From CALJFL01 sp039964455 (GTDB lineage Bacteria > Pseudomonadota > Gammaproteobacteria > Pseudomonadales > Halieaceae), in the NCBI GenBank assembly GCA_039964455.1, contig JBDVXK010000004.1, positions 62,001-126,000 on the forward strand: 64,000 nucleotides of DNA. Direction: 5' to 3'. Below are positions 50,913-58,824 of this stretch, piece by piece; position 1 is the first letter of the stretch, and the number at the start of each line of letters is the position of its first letter. The position numbers were made by a program, and so were the translations under genes. Under the pieces are notes generated by a model that saw only the letters and a list, made by a program, of their open reading frames with translations, ran no database searches and was not told the origin of the DNA.

Positions 50913-53795
50913 CTATTGGCAGGCCTCGCAATCCGGATCATCCAGTGAACAGGCCTGCGGTACTGGCGCGGGCTTTGCTTCTTCACTGGTATTTGATACG
51001 GCGTTAAGTGCTCCCGTATCGATGGTTGATTTCTCGGTGCCGGTGGCTGCCAGAGAGCGCAGGTAATAAGTGGTTTTGAGTCCACTGAACCAGGCCATCC
51101 GGTAGGTGATGTCCAGTTTTTTGCCATTGGCATTGTTGATGTACAGGTTCAGCGACTGCGCCTGGTCTATCCACTTTTGCCGACGGCTGGCGGCATCGAC
51201 CAACCAGCGCGGCTCTATCTCGAATGCCGTCGCGTAAATCTGTTGCAGGTCTGCCGGAATACGATCCACGGCCTGCACGCTGCCGTCGTAATATTTCAGA
51301 TCGTTGACCATCACTCCGTCCCAGAGGCCGCGAGCTTTGAGGTCGTTGACCAGGTAAGGATTGACCACGGTGAACTCACCCGACAGGTTCGACTTAACAT
51401 ACAGGTTCTGATACGTGGGCTCGATCGACTGCGACACCCCGGTGATGTTGGCGATAGTCGCGGTTGGCGCGATCGCCATCACATTGGAGTTGCGCATACC
51501 CTGTGTCTTGACGGTAGCCCGCAGGGCATCCCAGTCCAGGGTCTGGTCCTTGTTTAGCTGGATATAGTCGGCGCCGCGCTGCTCTTCCAGAATGGACAAG
51601 GAGTCAATCGGGAAAATTCCCTGACTCCACAGTGAGCCTTCGTAGCTGCTGTAGCGACCACGCTCGGCGGCCAGCGCACTGGAGGCCTCAATTGCGTAGT
51701 AACTGATAGCTTCCATGGAGCGGTCGGCAAACTCGACTGCCTGATCTGAGCCGTAAGCGGTGTGCTGCTTGTACAACGCATCCTGGAAGCCCATCAGGCC
51801 CAGCCCGACAGGGCGGTGCAGCATGTTGGAGTTCTTGGCCTGGTCAACCGAGTAGTAGTTGATATCAATAACGTTATCCAGCATGCGTACTGCAGTGGTA
51901 ACAGTCTTGCGCAACTTGTCCAGGTTGAGGCCGTTTTCATCCACGTGTTGTGGCAGGTTGACCGAGCCCAGGTTACAGACAGCGATCTCGTCCTTATTGG
52001 TATTAAGGGTGATCTCGGTGCACAGGTTGGAGGAGTGAACCACGCCCACGTGCTGCTGCGGAGAGCGCAGGTTGCAGGGGTCCTTGAATGTCATCCACGG
52101 ATGGCCTGTTTCAAACAACATGCCCAGCATCTTGCGCCACAGGTTTTGTGCCTTGACGGTCTTGAACAGTTTCATCTGACCGTTGCGGGTCATCTCTTCA
52201 TACTGCGCATAACGCTCTTCGAACGCTTTGCCGTAGAGGTCGTGCAGGTCGGGCGCGTCATTGGGCGAAAACAGGGTCCATTCGCCGTCGTCGAACACCC
52301 GCTTCATGAACAGGTCGGGAATCCAGTTGGCAGTATTCATGTCGTGTGTGCGACGGCGGTCATCACCGGTGTTTTTGCGCAGCTCGACAAACTCTTCGAT
52401 ATCAAGGTGCCAGGTCTCCAGGTAAGCGCAGACCGCGCCCTTGCGCTTGCCGCCCTGGTTGACCGCCACAGCGGTATCGTTAACAACCTTCAGGAAGGGC
52501 ACAACGCCCTGAGACTTGCCATTGGTGCCCTTGATGTAGGCGCCCAGAGCACGTACAGGCGTCCAGTCATTGCCCAGGCCCCCGGCAAACTTCGACAGCA
52601 TGGCGTTGTCCTGGATGGCACCGTAAATACCGTGCAGGTCATCAGGCACAGTGGTGAGGTAGCAGGAGGACAGCTGTGGCCGCAGCGTGCCGGCGTTGAA
52701 CAGCGTGGGAGTAGAGCTCATGTAGTCAAACGATGACAGCAGCTGGTAAAACTCAATGGCGCGGGCGTTCTTGTCGGCTTCTTCTGTGGCCAGGCCCATT
52801 GCGACCCGCATGAAAAAGACCTGCGGCAGCTCGATACGCACGTCGTCGCTGTGAATGAAGTAGCGGTCGTAAAGTGTTTGCAGGCCCAGGTAGGTGAATT
52901 GCAGGTCACGTTCTGGCAATAGCGCCTTGCCCAGCAGGTCCAGGTCGTAGTCGGCCAGGCCCGGTGCCAATAACTCCAGCTCGATACCCCGCTTGATGTA
53001 AGCCGGTAAGGCCTGGGCATACAGGGCGTTCATGTCGGCCTGGGTGGCCAGCGTGGCGATACCCAGAAAGCCCAGTGCTTCAGAGCGCAAATTATCGCAG
53101 AGCAGGCGCGCTGCGGCGTAGCTGTAATTCGGCTCCTGTTCGATCAGTGTACGGGCGGTGATGACCAGCGATGTGCTCAGTTCTTCAGCGGTCACACCGT
53201 CATACAAATTCTTCAGCGCTTCGTCGAGGATCTCGTTTTCGCTGACATCGGCCAGCCCCATGCAGGCTTCGCTGACGATGGTGTGCAAGCGGTCTATGTC
53301 CAGAGGTACGCGACTACCGTCGGCGTGTACGACATTGATGGCACTGGCGGCTTCTTGTGTGGCGGGTGACAGTGCCTGTTTGGCGGCGCGTTTGCGAGCC
53401 TGCTCCTCACGGTAGATGACGTAGTCACGGGCAATTTTATGTTCGCCGGCACGCATCAGGCTGAGTTCAACCTGATCCTGCACATCTTCGATGTGGATAG
53501 TGCCTCCGGAAGGCATGCGACGTTGGAAGGTGGCCCCTACCTGGTCAGTCAATCTGGCCACGGTTTCGTGAATGCGACTGGACGCTGCGGCGGTACCGCC
53601 TTCTACAGCGAGGAAGGCCTTGGTAATGGCCACTGAAATTTTGCTGGCTTCAAACGGAACGACTGTGCCGTTGCGTTTAATGACGCGCACCTGCCCCGGT
53701 GCGGTTGCAGCAATGCCTGCGCTGACGGGTGTCGCGTCAGCGGCGACAGTCGGGCTTTCGGTGGTGGTGCCCGATTGGGTGATCTCTGTTTGCAT
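50913..53795 (-). CDS. nrdA: Ribonucleoside-diphosphate reductase class Ia, alpha subunit
   Basis: A 960-residue catalytic subunit making deoxyribonucleotides. Two ATP-cone domains lie at about residues 36-135 (VIKRNGTVVPFEASKISVAI) and 152-243 (VVHADGSRVPLDIDRLHTIV), giving dATP feedback control. The barrel carries SSCYLTTVPDDL, NLCTEI and PTATIANITG; the C-terminal redox pair is CEAC. This is longer than E. coli NrdA (761) and similar to Pseudomonas. GGAGACACT precedes the ATG. Upstream lie NrdR boxes, DnaA boxes and a long leader. Confidence 0.96.
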   Translation of the reverse strand: MQTEITQSGTTTESPTVAADATPVSAGIAATAPGQVRVIKRNGTVVPFEASKISVAITKAFLAVEGGTAAASSRIHETVARLTDQVGATFQRRMPSGGTIHIEDVQDQVELSLMRAGEHKIARDYVIYREEQARKRAAKQALSPATQEAASAINVVHADGSRVPLDIDRLHTIVSEACMGLADVSENEILDEALKNLYDGVTAEELSTSLVITARTLIEQEPNYSYAAARLLCDNLRSEALGFLGIATLATQADMNALYAQALPAYIKRGIELELLAPGLADYDLDLLGKALLPERDLQFTYLGLQTLYDRYFIHSDDVRIELPQVFFMRVAMGLATEEADKNARAIEFYQLLSSFDYMSSTPTLFNAGTLRPQLSSCYLTTVPDDLHGIYGAIQDNAMLSKFAGGLGNDWTPVRALGAYIKGTNGKSQGVVPFLKVVNDTAVAVNQGGKRKGAVCAYLETWHLDIEEFVELRKNTGDDRRRTHDMNTANWIPDLFMKRVFDDGEWTLFSPNDAPDLHDLYGKAFEERYAQYEEMTRNGQMKLFKTVKAQNLWRKMLGMLFETGHPWMTFKDPCNLRSPQQHVGVVHSSNLCTEITLNTNKDEIAVCNLGSVNLPQHVDENGLNLDKLRKTVTTAVRMLDNVIDINYYSVDQAKNSNMLHRPVGLGLMGFQDALYKQHTAYGSDQAVEFADRSMEAISYYAIEASSALAAERGRYSSYEGSLWSQGIFPIDSLSILEEQRGADYIQLNKDQTLDWDALRATVKTQGMRNSNVMAIAPTATIANITGVSQSIEPTYQNLYVKSNLSGEFTVVNPYLVNDLKARGLWDGVMVNDLKYYDGSVQAVDRIPADLQQIYATAFEIEPRWLVDAASRRQKWIDQAQSLNLYINNANGKKLDITYRMAWFSGLKTTYYLRSLAATGTEKSTIDTGALNAVSNTSEEAKPAPVPQACSLDDPDCEACQ

Positions 53796-54139
53796 AGTGT
53801 CTCCGAAGTTGTTGGCGCTTTGCCTTATTCTTGTTGGTTTACCACTGCCTTTCCTGTTCTGGCCATTGTGCCGCGGGATCAGACCGCAGTGACGACCGAA
53901 GGATTCACCGGCGATTGCCGGAGAGGGCGCTACACAGGCCGATGACGGGTCGAGTGACCGCGTAGCCTGCAGGTATTACGCTTCTTTAATCCCCAAGTCA
54001 TACTCTCCGGCACCTGGAAGGTGGTAACGATACTCAATGGCCTAGAGTGTCGTTCCGGAGCAATGAACTCCTTTTATTCAGTCAATACCGGTACCGGTGA
54101 CCCATGCTGGGGCATTATTGGTCATTTTTTCGCCGCAAC

Positions 54140-54155
54140 ACCCAATATGTAGGGG
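54140..54155 (-). promoter_or_regulatory. NrdR box 1 (proximal to nrdA)
   Basis: Minus-strand CCCCTACATATTGGGT matches the NrdR consensus (aCaCwAtATaTwGtgt) at 12 of 16 positions by my alignment. It lies 32 bp from box 2, the three-helical-turn spacing known for paired NrdR sites, and is just downstream of the predicted -10. Confidence 0.7.
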
Positions 54156-54171
54156 TACTGGCCTGACTTGA

Positions 54172-54187
54172 GTACAAGATAATGCGG
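54172..54187 (-). promoter_or_regulatory. NrdR box 2 (promoter-overlapping)
   Basis: Minus-strand CCGCATTATCTTGTAC matches the NrdR consensus at about 10 of 16 positions with an intact TTATCTTGT core. It overlaps the predicted -10 element. The 32-bp distance to box 1 supports both sites. Confidence 0.65.
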
Positions 54188-54204
54188 CACATGCCACATT
54201 GCAA
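54176..54204 (-). promoter_or_regulatory. Predicted sigma-70 promoter of nrdAB
   Basis: Minus strand: -35 TTGCAA (54199-54204), 17-nt spacer, -10 TATCTT (54176-54181). Each hexamer matches the consensus at 4 of 6 positions, so the call rests largely on its overlap with an NrdR box. It implies a leader of about 370 nt. Confidence 0.45.
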
Positions 54205-54226
54205 GGGTATTAGGCTGGGTTTATGT

Positions 54227-54235
54227 TGTGGATAA
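54227..54235 (-). promoter_or_regulatory. DnaA box upstream of nrdA
   Basis: TTATCCACA on the minus strand, a perfect DnaA box, about 25 bp upstream of the predicted -35. DnaA is a known regulator of nrdAB in E. coli; here the role is inferred. Confidence 0.6.
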
Positions 54236-54303
54236 CTTGTGGGCAGCCAAGCCTGTCTGTAGTCACTAACCGTGCAGGCCGCAGGGCGCCTAAAAGCGGC
54301 CTG

Positions 54304-54312
54304 TTATCCACC
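54304..54312 (+). promoter_or_regulatory. Second, opposite DnaA box upstream of nrdA
   Basis: TTATCCACC on the plus strand, eight of nine positions of the DnaA consensus, about 70 bp from the first box and in opposite orientation. Confidence 0.45.
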
Positions 54313-54436
54313 GGGAAAACCGGGGGATTGACGGCCATATTGATTTATTTTTCATAAAAACCGGACTTTATATAGACGCTGGTTATTTGATAAAAGCCGA
54401 CCGCCACCGGGCCCGGTGACGCCCGCCTGTCAGGGG

Positions 54437-55351
54437 CTAATGATTGGCCAGCAACAGGGTTTCCATCAATGCTTTCTGGGCGTGCAACCGGTTCTCTGCT
54501 TCCTCCCAGATCACCGTGTCGTCGGCATCCATGAGTTCGCCGCTGATTTCCTCGCCCCGGTGGGCGGGCAGGCAGTGCATATAGAGGGCATCGGAGGCAG
54601 CGTGGCTCATTAACTCCCCGTTAACCTGGTAGGGGCGGAACTTCTCCGCCCGTGCCAGTTGTTCCTCTTCCTGGCCCATGGATGCCCACACGTCGGTTAC
54701 CACCAGGTCGGCGCCGGCGACGGCGCTGGCGGGCTGGTGGTCTACAAATACGCGATCGCGGTTGGCTGCAAGTAGCTCGGCATTGGGCTCGAAGCCTTCC
54801 GGGCAGGCGATACTCAATTCAAAGTCGAACTGGCGGGCAGCGTTGATATAGGACTGGCACATATTATTGCCATCGCCCACCCAGCACACCCGTTTACCTG
54901 CAGGGTCGCCGCGCTGCTCTATCCAGGTCTGCATATCGGCCAGCAACTGGCAGGGGTGATAGTCGTCAGTCAGGGCATTGATCACAGGCACACTGGAGTA
55001 CGCTGCAAAGCGTTCGACAATGTCATGACCGAAGGTGCGAATCATCACGATATCGACCATGGACGAGATGACCCGGGCGCTATCTTCTATGGGCTCGCCG
55101 CGGCCCAGTTGCGTATCCTGGGGCGACAGGAACATGGCGTGGCCGCCAAGCTGTGCCATGCCAGCCTCAAAGGATACCCGCGTGCGTGTGGATGACTTGG
55201 CGAAGATCATACCCAGAACGACCCCGGGAAACTGGCGCTGGTCCACGTTCTGTCGGCGCTCGGCCTTCATTGCGATGGCGCGATCAATGATCGCCCTCAG
55301 CTCGGTGGGAGAAAAGTCCAGAAGGGTCAGGAAATGCCTGGGGTTAGCCAT
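54437..55351 (-). CDS. argF: Ornithine carbamoyltransferase
   Basis: A 304-residue cytoplasmic enzyme converting ornithine and carbamoyl phosphate to citrulline in arginine biosynthesis. The carbamoyl phosphate loop is SSTRTRVSFEAG; the ornithine-binding loops include MHCLPAHRGEEI and VWASMGQEEE. It lies 38 bp after argD on the same strand. Confidence 0.96.
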   Translation of the reverse strand: MANPRHFLTLLDFSPTELRAIIDRAIAMKAERRQNVDQRQFPGVVLGMIFAKSSTRTRVSFEAGMAQLGGHAMFLSPQDTQLGRGEPIEDSARVISSMVDIVMIRTFGHDIVERFAAYSSVPVINALTDDYHPCQLLADMQTWIEQRGDPAGKRVCWVGDGNNMCQSYINAARQFDFELSIACPEGFEPNAELLAANRDRVFVDHQPASAVAGADLVVTDVWASMGQEEEQLARAEKFRPYQVNGELMSHAASDALYMHCLPAHRGEEISGELMDADDTVIWEEAENRLHAQKALMETLLLANH

Positions 55352-55389
55352 AGCGCGCTACCTACGAGTAATATTTGGGGTGAAAAGCC

Positions 55390-56556
55390 TCAGTTAAGGG
55401 CGTTGATCAGGGCCGCGACACCGCGGCCAAGTGCTCTCGAATCGTCTTCGGAGATGATCAGTGGTGGCAGCAGCCGAATGGTATTGCCTGCAGTCACGTT
55501 GATGAGCAGCCCCTGTTCCAGGGCGGCGGCCGGCAGTTCACCGCAGTCGCGGGGTAACTCAATACCCAGCATCAGGCCGCGACCGCGTATTTCCACAATT
55601 GAATCCGGGTTCTGCAGTTCTGCCAGCAGCGTTTCACGGATTAACTGGCCTCGGTCTGTCGCCTGTTGGCACAAACCCTCGCTGACAATCGTGTCCACAA
55701 CAGCTTGCGCTGCGGCACTGGCCAGTGGGTTGCCGCCGTAGGTGCTGCCGTGATGGCCGGGGCCAAACACACTGGCCGCGGGGCCGCGCGCCAGGCAGGC
55801 GCCTATAGGTACGCCGTTGCCCAGGCCCTTCGCCGTGGTGACAACGTCAGGCACAACCTCCAGCCCTTGATAGGCAAAATAGGTGCCGGTACGACCATTA
55901 CCTGTCTGCACCTCGTCGAACATCAACAACCAGCCCTGCTGATCACAGATGTCGCGCAGTGCCTGCAGATACGCGCGGTCCAGTGGCTGAATGCCGCCCT
56001 CGCCCTGTATGGGCTCGGCCAGTATCGCCACCACGTCGGTGTTGTTGGCTGCGATTTGGCGGATCGCTTCGATGTCATTGCGTGGGGCGCGTAAAAAGCC
56101 GCTAACCAGTGGCTCGAAACCCGCCTGGATCTTGCGGTTACCCGTGGCGCTGAGTGTTGCCAGGGTGCGGCCGTGGAAGGCGTCCTCCAGTACCACGATC
56201 GCAGGGCGTGCAACGTCGCGCTGATGGCCGTAAAGTCGCGCCAGTTTGATGGCGGCCTCGTTGGCCTCGGCACCGGAGTTGCCAAAGAAGCAGGTGTCCA
56301 TACCGGCTAAAGCGGTCAAAGTGTCAGCCAGTTTTTCCTGGGCAGCAATGTGATAGAGGTTGGAGGTGTGCAGCAGACTGGCGGCCTGCGCTTGAATTGC
56401 AGCGGTGACGGCCGGATGGGCGTGGCCAAGGTTTGTCACGCTGATACCACACAGGCCATCCAGGTAGCGCTTGCCCTGTGTATCCACGAGGTAGCAGCCC
56501 TCACCGTGGCTGAAAGTCACGGGTAGGCGCGAGTATGTTGGCATTAGCGCAGGCAT
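55390..56556 (-). CDS. argD: Acetylornithine aminotransferase
   Basis: A 388-residue PLP enzyme of class III aminotransferases, making N-acetylornithine; it may also act in lysine synthesis. Motifs: FFGNSGAEANEAAIKLAR, MFDEVQTGNGRTG, and the PLP Lys in TTAKGLGNGVPIG. GGAGGGGGC before the ATG is strong. A promoter and a leader hairpin precede it. argF follows. Confidence 0.95.
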   Translation of the reverse strand: MPALMPTYSRLPVTFSHGEGCYLVDTQGKRYLDGLCGISVTNLGHAHPAVTAAIQAQAASLLHTSNLYHIAAQEKLADTLTALAGMDTCFFGNSGAEANEAAIKLARLYGHQRDVARPAIVVLEDAFHGRTLATLSATGNRKIQAGFEPLVSGFLRAPRNDIEAIRQIAANNTDVVAILAEPIQGEGGIQPLDRAYLQALRDICDQQGWLLMFDEVQTGNGRTGTYFAYQGLEVVPDVVTTAKGLGNGVPIGACLARGPAASVFGPGHHGSTYGGNPLASAAAQAVVDTIVSEGLCQQATDRGQLIRETLLAELQNPDSIVEIRGRGLMLGIELPRDCGELPAAALEQGLLINVTAGNTIRLLPPLIISEDDSRALGRGVAALINALN

Positions 56557-56576
56557 GATTGCCCCCTCCAGAAACG

Positions 56577-56599
56577 CAAAAAGGCAGCTGTGGCTGCCT
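56577..56599 (-). terminator. Terminator-like hairpin in the argD leader
   Basis: On the minus strand AGGCAGC-CACA-GCTGCCT is followed by TTTTT, then the argD Shine-Dalgarno sequence and ATG 20 nt further on. It lies just after the predicted transcription start rather than after a gene, so it may be a leader attenuator or a 5' stabiliser. Confidence 0.5.
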
Positions 56600-56610
56600 G
56601 TTAATAGGGG

Positions 56611-56639
56611 ATAATAGCGATTGCGCCGGCTTTTGTAAA
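56611..56639 (-). promoter_or_regulatory. Predicted sigma-70 promoter of argDF
   Basis: Minus strand: -35 TTTACA (56634-56639), 17-nt spacer, -10 TATTAT (56611-56616). Each hexamer matches 5 of 6 consensus positions. Located about 55 bp before the argD ATG. Confidence 0.7.
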
Positions 56640-56754
56640 TCCGCCGCTGTAGGCTTGACAGTCGCGGCGAGATTTTTGCCTTCAGACGTTATAGAATGTC
56701 GCGCCGCGGCCGGTGGGTCGGGGCCGCACTAGAGACAAGATGACAGGGTCAGAG

Positions 56755-57084
56755 ATGGACATATTCGAGACGATTAAAGAGCAGATAGACAGTAACGGCA
56801 TCCTGCTTTACATGAAGGGGTCGCCCAATCAGCCACAGTGTGGCTTTTCAGCGAGAACCGTACAGGCACTGATGGCCTGTGGCGAGCGTTTTGCCTACGT
56901 GGATATCCTGTCTAACCCCGAGATTCGCGCCAACCTGCCGCAATACGCCAATTGGCCGACGTTCCCACAGTTGTGGGTGGATGGTGAGCTGGTCGGTGGT
57001 TGTGACATTGTCACCGAGATGTACGAAAGCGGCGAGCTGGAACCCCTGATCAAGGATGCCGCCGCCGCGCAGGCAGCCGATTAG
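56755..57084 (+). CDS. grxD: Monothiol glutaredoxin Grx4
   Basis: A 109-residue CGFS glutaredoxin that holds and transfers a 2Fe-2S cluster, usually with BolA. The active Cys29 lies in KGSPNQPQCGFS; ANWPTFPQLWVDGELVGGCDIV is the glutathione-binding part. ATG 56755 (MDIFETIK) is chosen because AGGG precedes it and it matches E. coli; an extension to 56713 is unsupported. It is divergent from argD and convergent with bfr, so an iron-related neighbourhood is plausible. Confidence 0.95.
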   Translation: MDIFETIKEQIDSNGILLYMKGSPNQPQCGFSARTVQALMACGERFAYVDILSNPEIRANLPQYANWPTFPQLWVDGELVGGCDIVTEMYESGELEPLIKDAAAAQAAD

Positions 57085-57110
57085 GCTGCGTTTGCCGTTG
57101 CCCCGCCAGC

Positions 57111-57596
57111 TCAGGCTGGCGGCTTGACGGTACTCGCCGCAGTTTGCAGGTAGTTAGGCAGGCCCAGCTTGTCGATCAAGCCCAGCTGGGTTTCCAGCCA
57201 GTCAATGTGCTCCTCCTCAGCCTCCATAATATGCACGAATAGATCGCGGGAGACATAATCGCCCACTGATTCGCTGTAGGCTGCAGCCTCTTTCAGGTCT
57301 TTATGGGCGATGTGCTCCAGCTTGAGGTCACACTCGAGCATTTCCTTGGTGTTTTCGCCAATCATTAGCTTGCCCAGATCCTGCATATTGGGCAGTCCTT
57401 CCAGAAACAGGATGCGCTCCACCAGGGCGTCTGCGTGCTTCATCTCGTCTATGGACTCGTGGTACTCGTGGTCGCCCAGTTCCTGTAAACCCCAGTCCTT
57501 GTACATGCGCGCATGCAGGAAATACTGGTTGATAGCGACCAGTTCGTTACCGAGGATGGTGTTCAGATGTTCAATGACCTTGGGGTCGCCTTTCAT
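57111..57596 (-). CDS. bfr: Bacterioferritin
   Basis: A 161-residue subunit of a 24-mer haem-containing iron store. Met52 is the haem ligand (DEMKHADALVERI). The ferroxidase site uses Glu18, Glu51, His54 and the later AEEEHIDWLE block. The typical Bfr length is about 158. AAGGAG lies 8 nt before the ATG. A promoter and a Fur box lie upstream, and bfd follows upstream on the same strand. Confidence 0.96.
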   Translation of the reverse strand: MKGDPKVIEHLNTILGNELVAINQYFLHARMYKDWGLQELGDHEYHESIDEMKHADALVERILFLEGLPNMQDLGKLMIGENTKEMLECDLKLEHIAHKDLKEAAAYSESVGDYVSRDLFVHIMEAEEEHIDWLETQLGLIDKLGLPNYLQTAASTVKPPA

Positions 57597-57625
57597 GCAC
57601 TTTCTCCTTGTTAGGCACGCAGGGG

Positions 57626-57654
57626 AGTATGCCTTTGCATGGCCTAAAGGTCAA
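57626..57654 (-). promoter_or_regulatory. Predicted bfr promoter
   Basis: Minus strand: -35 TTGACC (57649-57654), 17-nt spacer, -10 CATACT (57626-57631). The -35 matches 5 of 6 and the -10 matches 4 of 6 consensus positions. Confidence 0.55.
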
Positions 57655-57686
57655 TATAAGTCTTTGATTTTATTGGTAATTTCTAA

Positions 57687-57707
57687 TGATAATCAGAGTG
57701 ATTATCA
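57687..57707. promoter_or_regulatory. Fur box upstream of bfr
   Basis: TGATAATCA-GAG-TGATTATCA is a perfect 9-bp inverted repeat with the AT-rich Fur-box character. It is about 78 bp upstream of the predicted bfr transcription start, a position more like activation than simple repression. It lies between bfd and bfr. Confidence 0.75.
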
Positions 57708-57733
57708 TCATTATTTACAGTGGCCCAGGGTGC

Positions 57734-57940
57734 CTAGGTAACGGCGTAGAACAGTTGTTCGTCGCTGCTGACGGGATCCTGCAGTGACTCTCTGACGATA
57801 TCCCGGGTCAGGGTGCCGCATTTGCCGCACTGACTGGCAACACCCAGGGAGTTGCGCACGTCTCGCAGGGAGCTGGCGCCGTCCTGAACCGCGGCGCGGA
57901 TCTGGGTATCGGTGATGCCTTTGCAAATACAGACGTACAT
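57734..57940 (-). CDS. bfd: Bacterioferritin-associated ferredoxin
   Basis: A 68-residue 2Fe-2S protein that reduces bacterioferritin iron for release. The four cluster cysteines are C4-x-C6 and C38-x2-C41 (MYVCICKG, SQCGKCGTLT). It is co-oriented with bfr but separated by a 137-bp region holding the bfr Fur box, so each has its own control. Its upstream region holds another Fur box. Confidence 0.95.
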   Translation of the reverse strand: MYVCICKGITDTQIRAAVQDGASSLRDVRNSLGVASQCGKCGTLTRDIVRESLQDPVSSDEQLFYAVT

Positions 57941-57989
57941 AAGCAGTTCGTGGGCTCGATGATCAACTGAGTATGAACGTTAATGCTAA

Positions 57990-58004
57990 TGAGAATGATT
58001 GTCA
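57990..58004 (-). promoter_or_regulatory. Fur box at the bfd promoter
   Basis: TGAGAAT-G-ATTGTCA matches the Fur 7-1-7 consensus TGATAAT-n-ATTATCA in 12 of 14 arm positions. It overlaps the -35 TTGACA (58000-58005), the position expected for iron-dependent repression of bfd. Confidence 0.75.
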
Positions 58005-58102
58005 ACAATATTTAGGCGATCGACGCCTGCCACACCTTTTTTGCCACAACGCGGCAGTGCTGAGCGCCGGCAACGCCTGACTTTGCTGCCGTAGCGCTTG
58101 TG

Positions 58103-58729
58103 TCAGAGGCCCAGCAGCTGCTGCAGCTTGCGTTCCACCAGTGGCAGCCTGTCGTTGCCAAAGTACATATCGGTATCATTGATAAACAGGGTGGGCGAGC
58201 CGTAGCCGCCTCGCGCTACCAACTCCTCTGTGTTATCCCGCAGCTGGTCCTTGTAACGTGCGTCGGCCGCAGCTGCCAGCAGCGCTTCGCCATCAAGGTC
58301 CACCTGGCTGCACAGCTCCAGTAAAACCTCGTCCTGGGAAATATCGCGATTGTCGCCCCAGTAGGCCGCGAACACGGCCCGGGAGAAGGGCACAAGCTTG
58401 CCCTGTTCATCGGCATAGATCGCACCGCGCATTGCCTTGACGCTATTGACCGGGAAAACTTCGGGCTGCTGTACCTTGATCCCGCAGTAGTCGGACCAGT
58501 CCTGCATGTCCTTGAAATAGTGCTGCAACCGTCTTTCGTTACCGAACATGCTTTCACGGGCCGCGTAAATCTGCTGGTTTACCGCATTGAAAACGCCCCC
58601 CACCAGGATGGGTCGCCAGATTACAGGTACCTTGTAGCTGGCGAGCAATGGCTCGGCGCGGGCAAAGGCGAAGTAGGTCCAGGGGCTGGAGCAGTCGTAG
58701 AAAAATTCGAATTTGGGTGTGTCGGCCAT
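58103..58729 (-). CDS. 2-hydroxychromene-2-carboxylate isomerase family (DsbA-fold)
   Basis: A 208-residue thioredoxin-fold protein of the HCCA isomerase/GST-kappa family. FEFFYDCSSPWTYFAFARAE replaces a CxxC by the S-P-W active site, VIWRPILVGGVFNAVNQQ is glutathione-binding, and GGYGSPTLFINDTDMYFGNDRL is the C-terminal cis-Pro region. Members use glutathione in naphthalene-type catabolism, but no pathway genes are near. ATG 58729 gives the family length. It is divergent from proA. Confidence 0.88.
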   Translation of the reverse strand: MADTPKFEFFYDCSSPWTYFAFARAEPLLASYKVPVIWRPILVGGVFNAVNQQIYAARESMFGNERRLQHYFKDMQDWSDYCGIKVQQPEVFPVNSVKAMRGAIYADEQGKLVPFSRAVFAAYWGDNRDISQDEVLLELCSQVDLDGEALLAAAADARYKDQLRDNTEELVARGGYGSPTLFINDTDMYFGNDRLPLVERKLQQLLGL

Positions 58730-58824
58730 GTAACTTGTCCCGGTAATTTTTGGCCAGCAGCTTAGCACAAGGGCTTCGACCATCGGGTATAATCGCCGCT
58801 CACTTATATGGCGGTAATTGAACA

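Larger units (their letters stand above)
53796..54436 (-). other. nrdAB control region and long 5' leader
   Basis: This 641-bp gap between nrdA and argF holds no convincing gene. On the minus strand it contains, in order: two DnaA boxes (54304-54312 and 54227-54235), a predicted promoter, two NrdR boxes (54172-54187 and 54140-54155), and a leader of about 370 nt. The leader has a 12-bp palindrome ACCGGTACCGGT (54087-54098), a long-range repeat TGCCGGAGAG/CTCTCCGGCA (54003-54012 with 53916-53925) and a competing local hairpin CCGGC-AATC-GCCGG. No T-tract terminator was seen in it. Confidence 0.6.

Noticed and set aside
53796..54168. Cobalamin or glycine riboswitch upstream of nrdA
   Set aside because: Local similarity to GGAGAG and to GCCACTG-like words only; no conserved aptamer core could be aligned.
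54405..54418. CACCGGGCCCGGTG as the argF terminator
   Set aside because: It is a perfect palindrome with no loop, and the T run on the minus strand is distant; the call is too weak.
56655..56697. TTGACA followed by TATAGAAT as a grxD promoter
   Set aside because: Spacing is 29 bp, too long for sigma-70 recognition.
57103..57122. CCGCCAGC-TCAG-GCTGGCGG as grxD/bfr terminator
   Set aside because: Stable 8-bp hairpin spanning the bfr stop, but no T tract on either strand; left out as unsupported.
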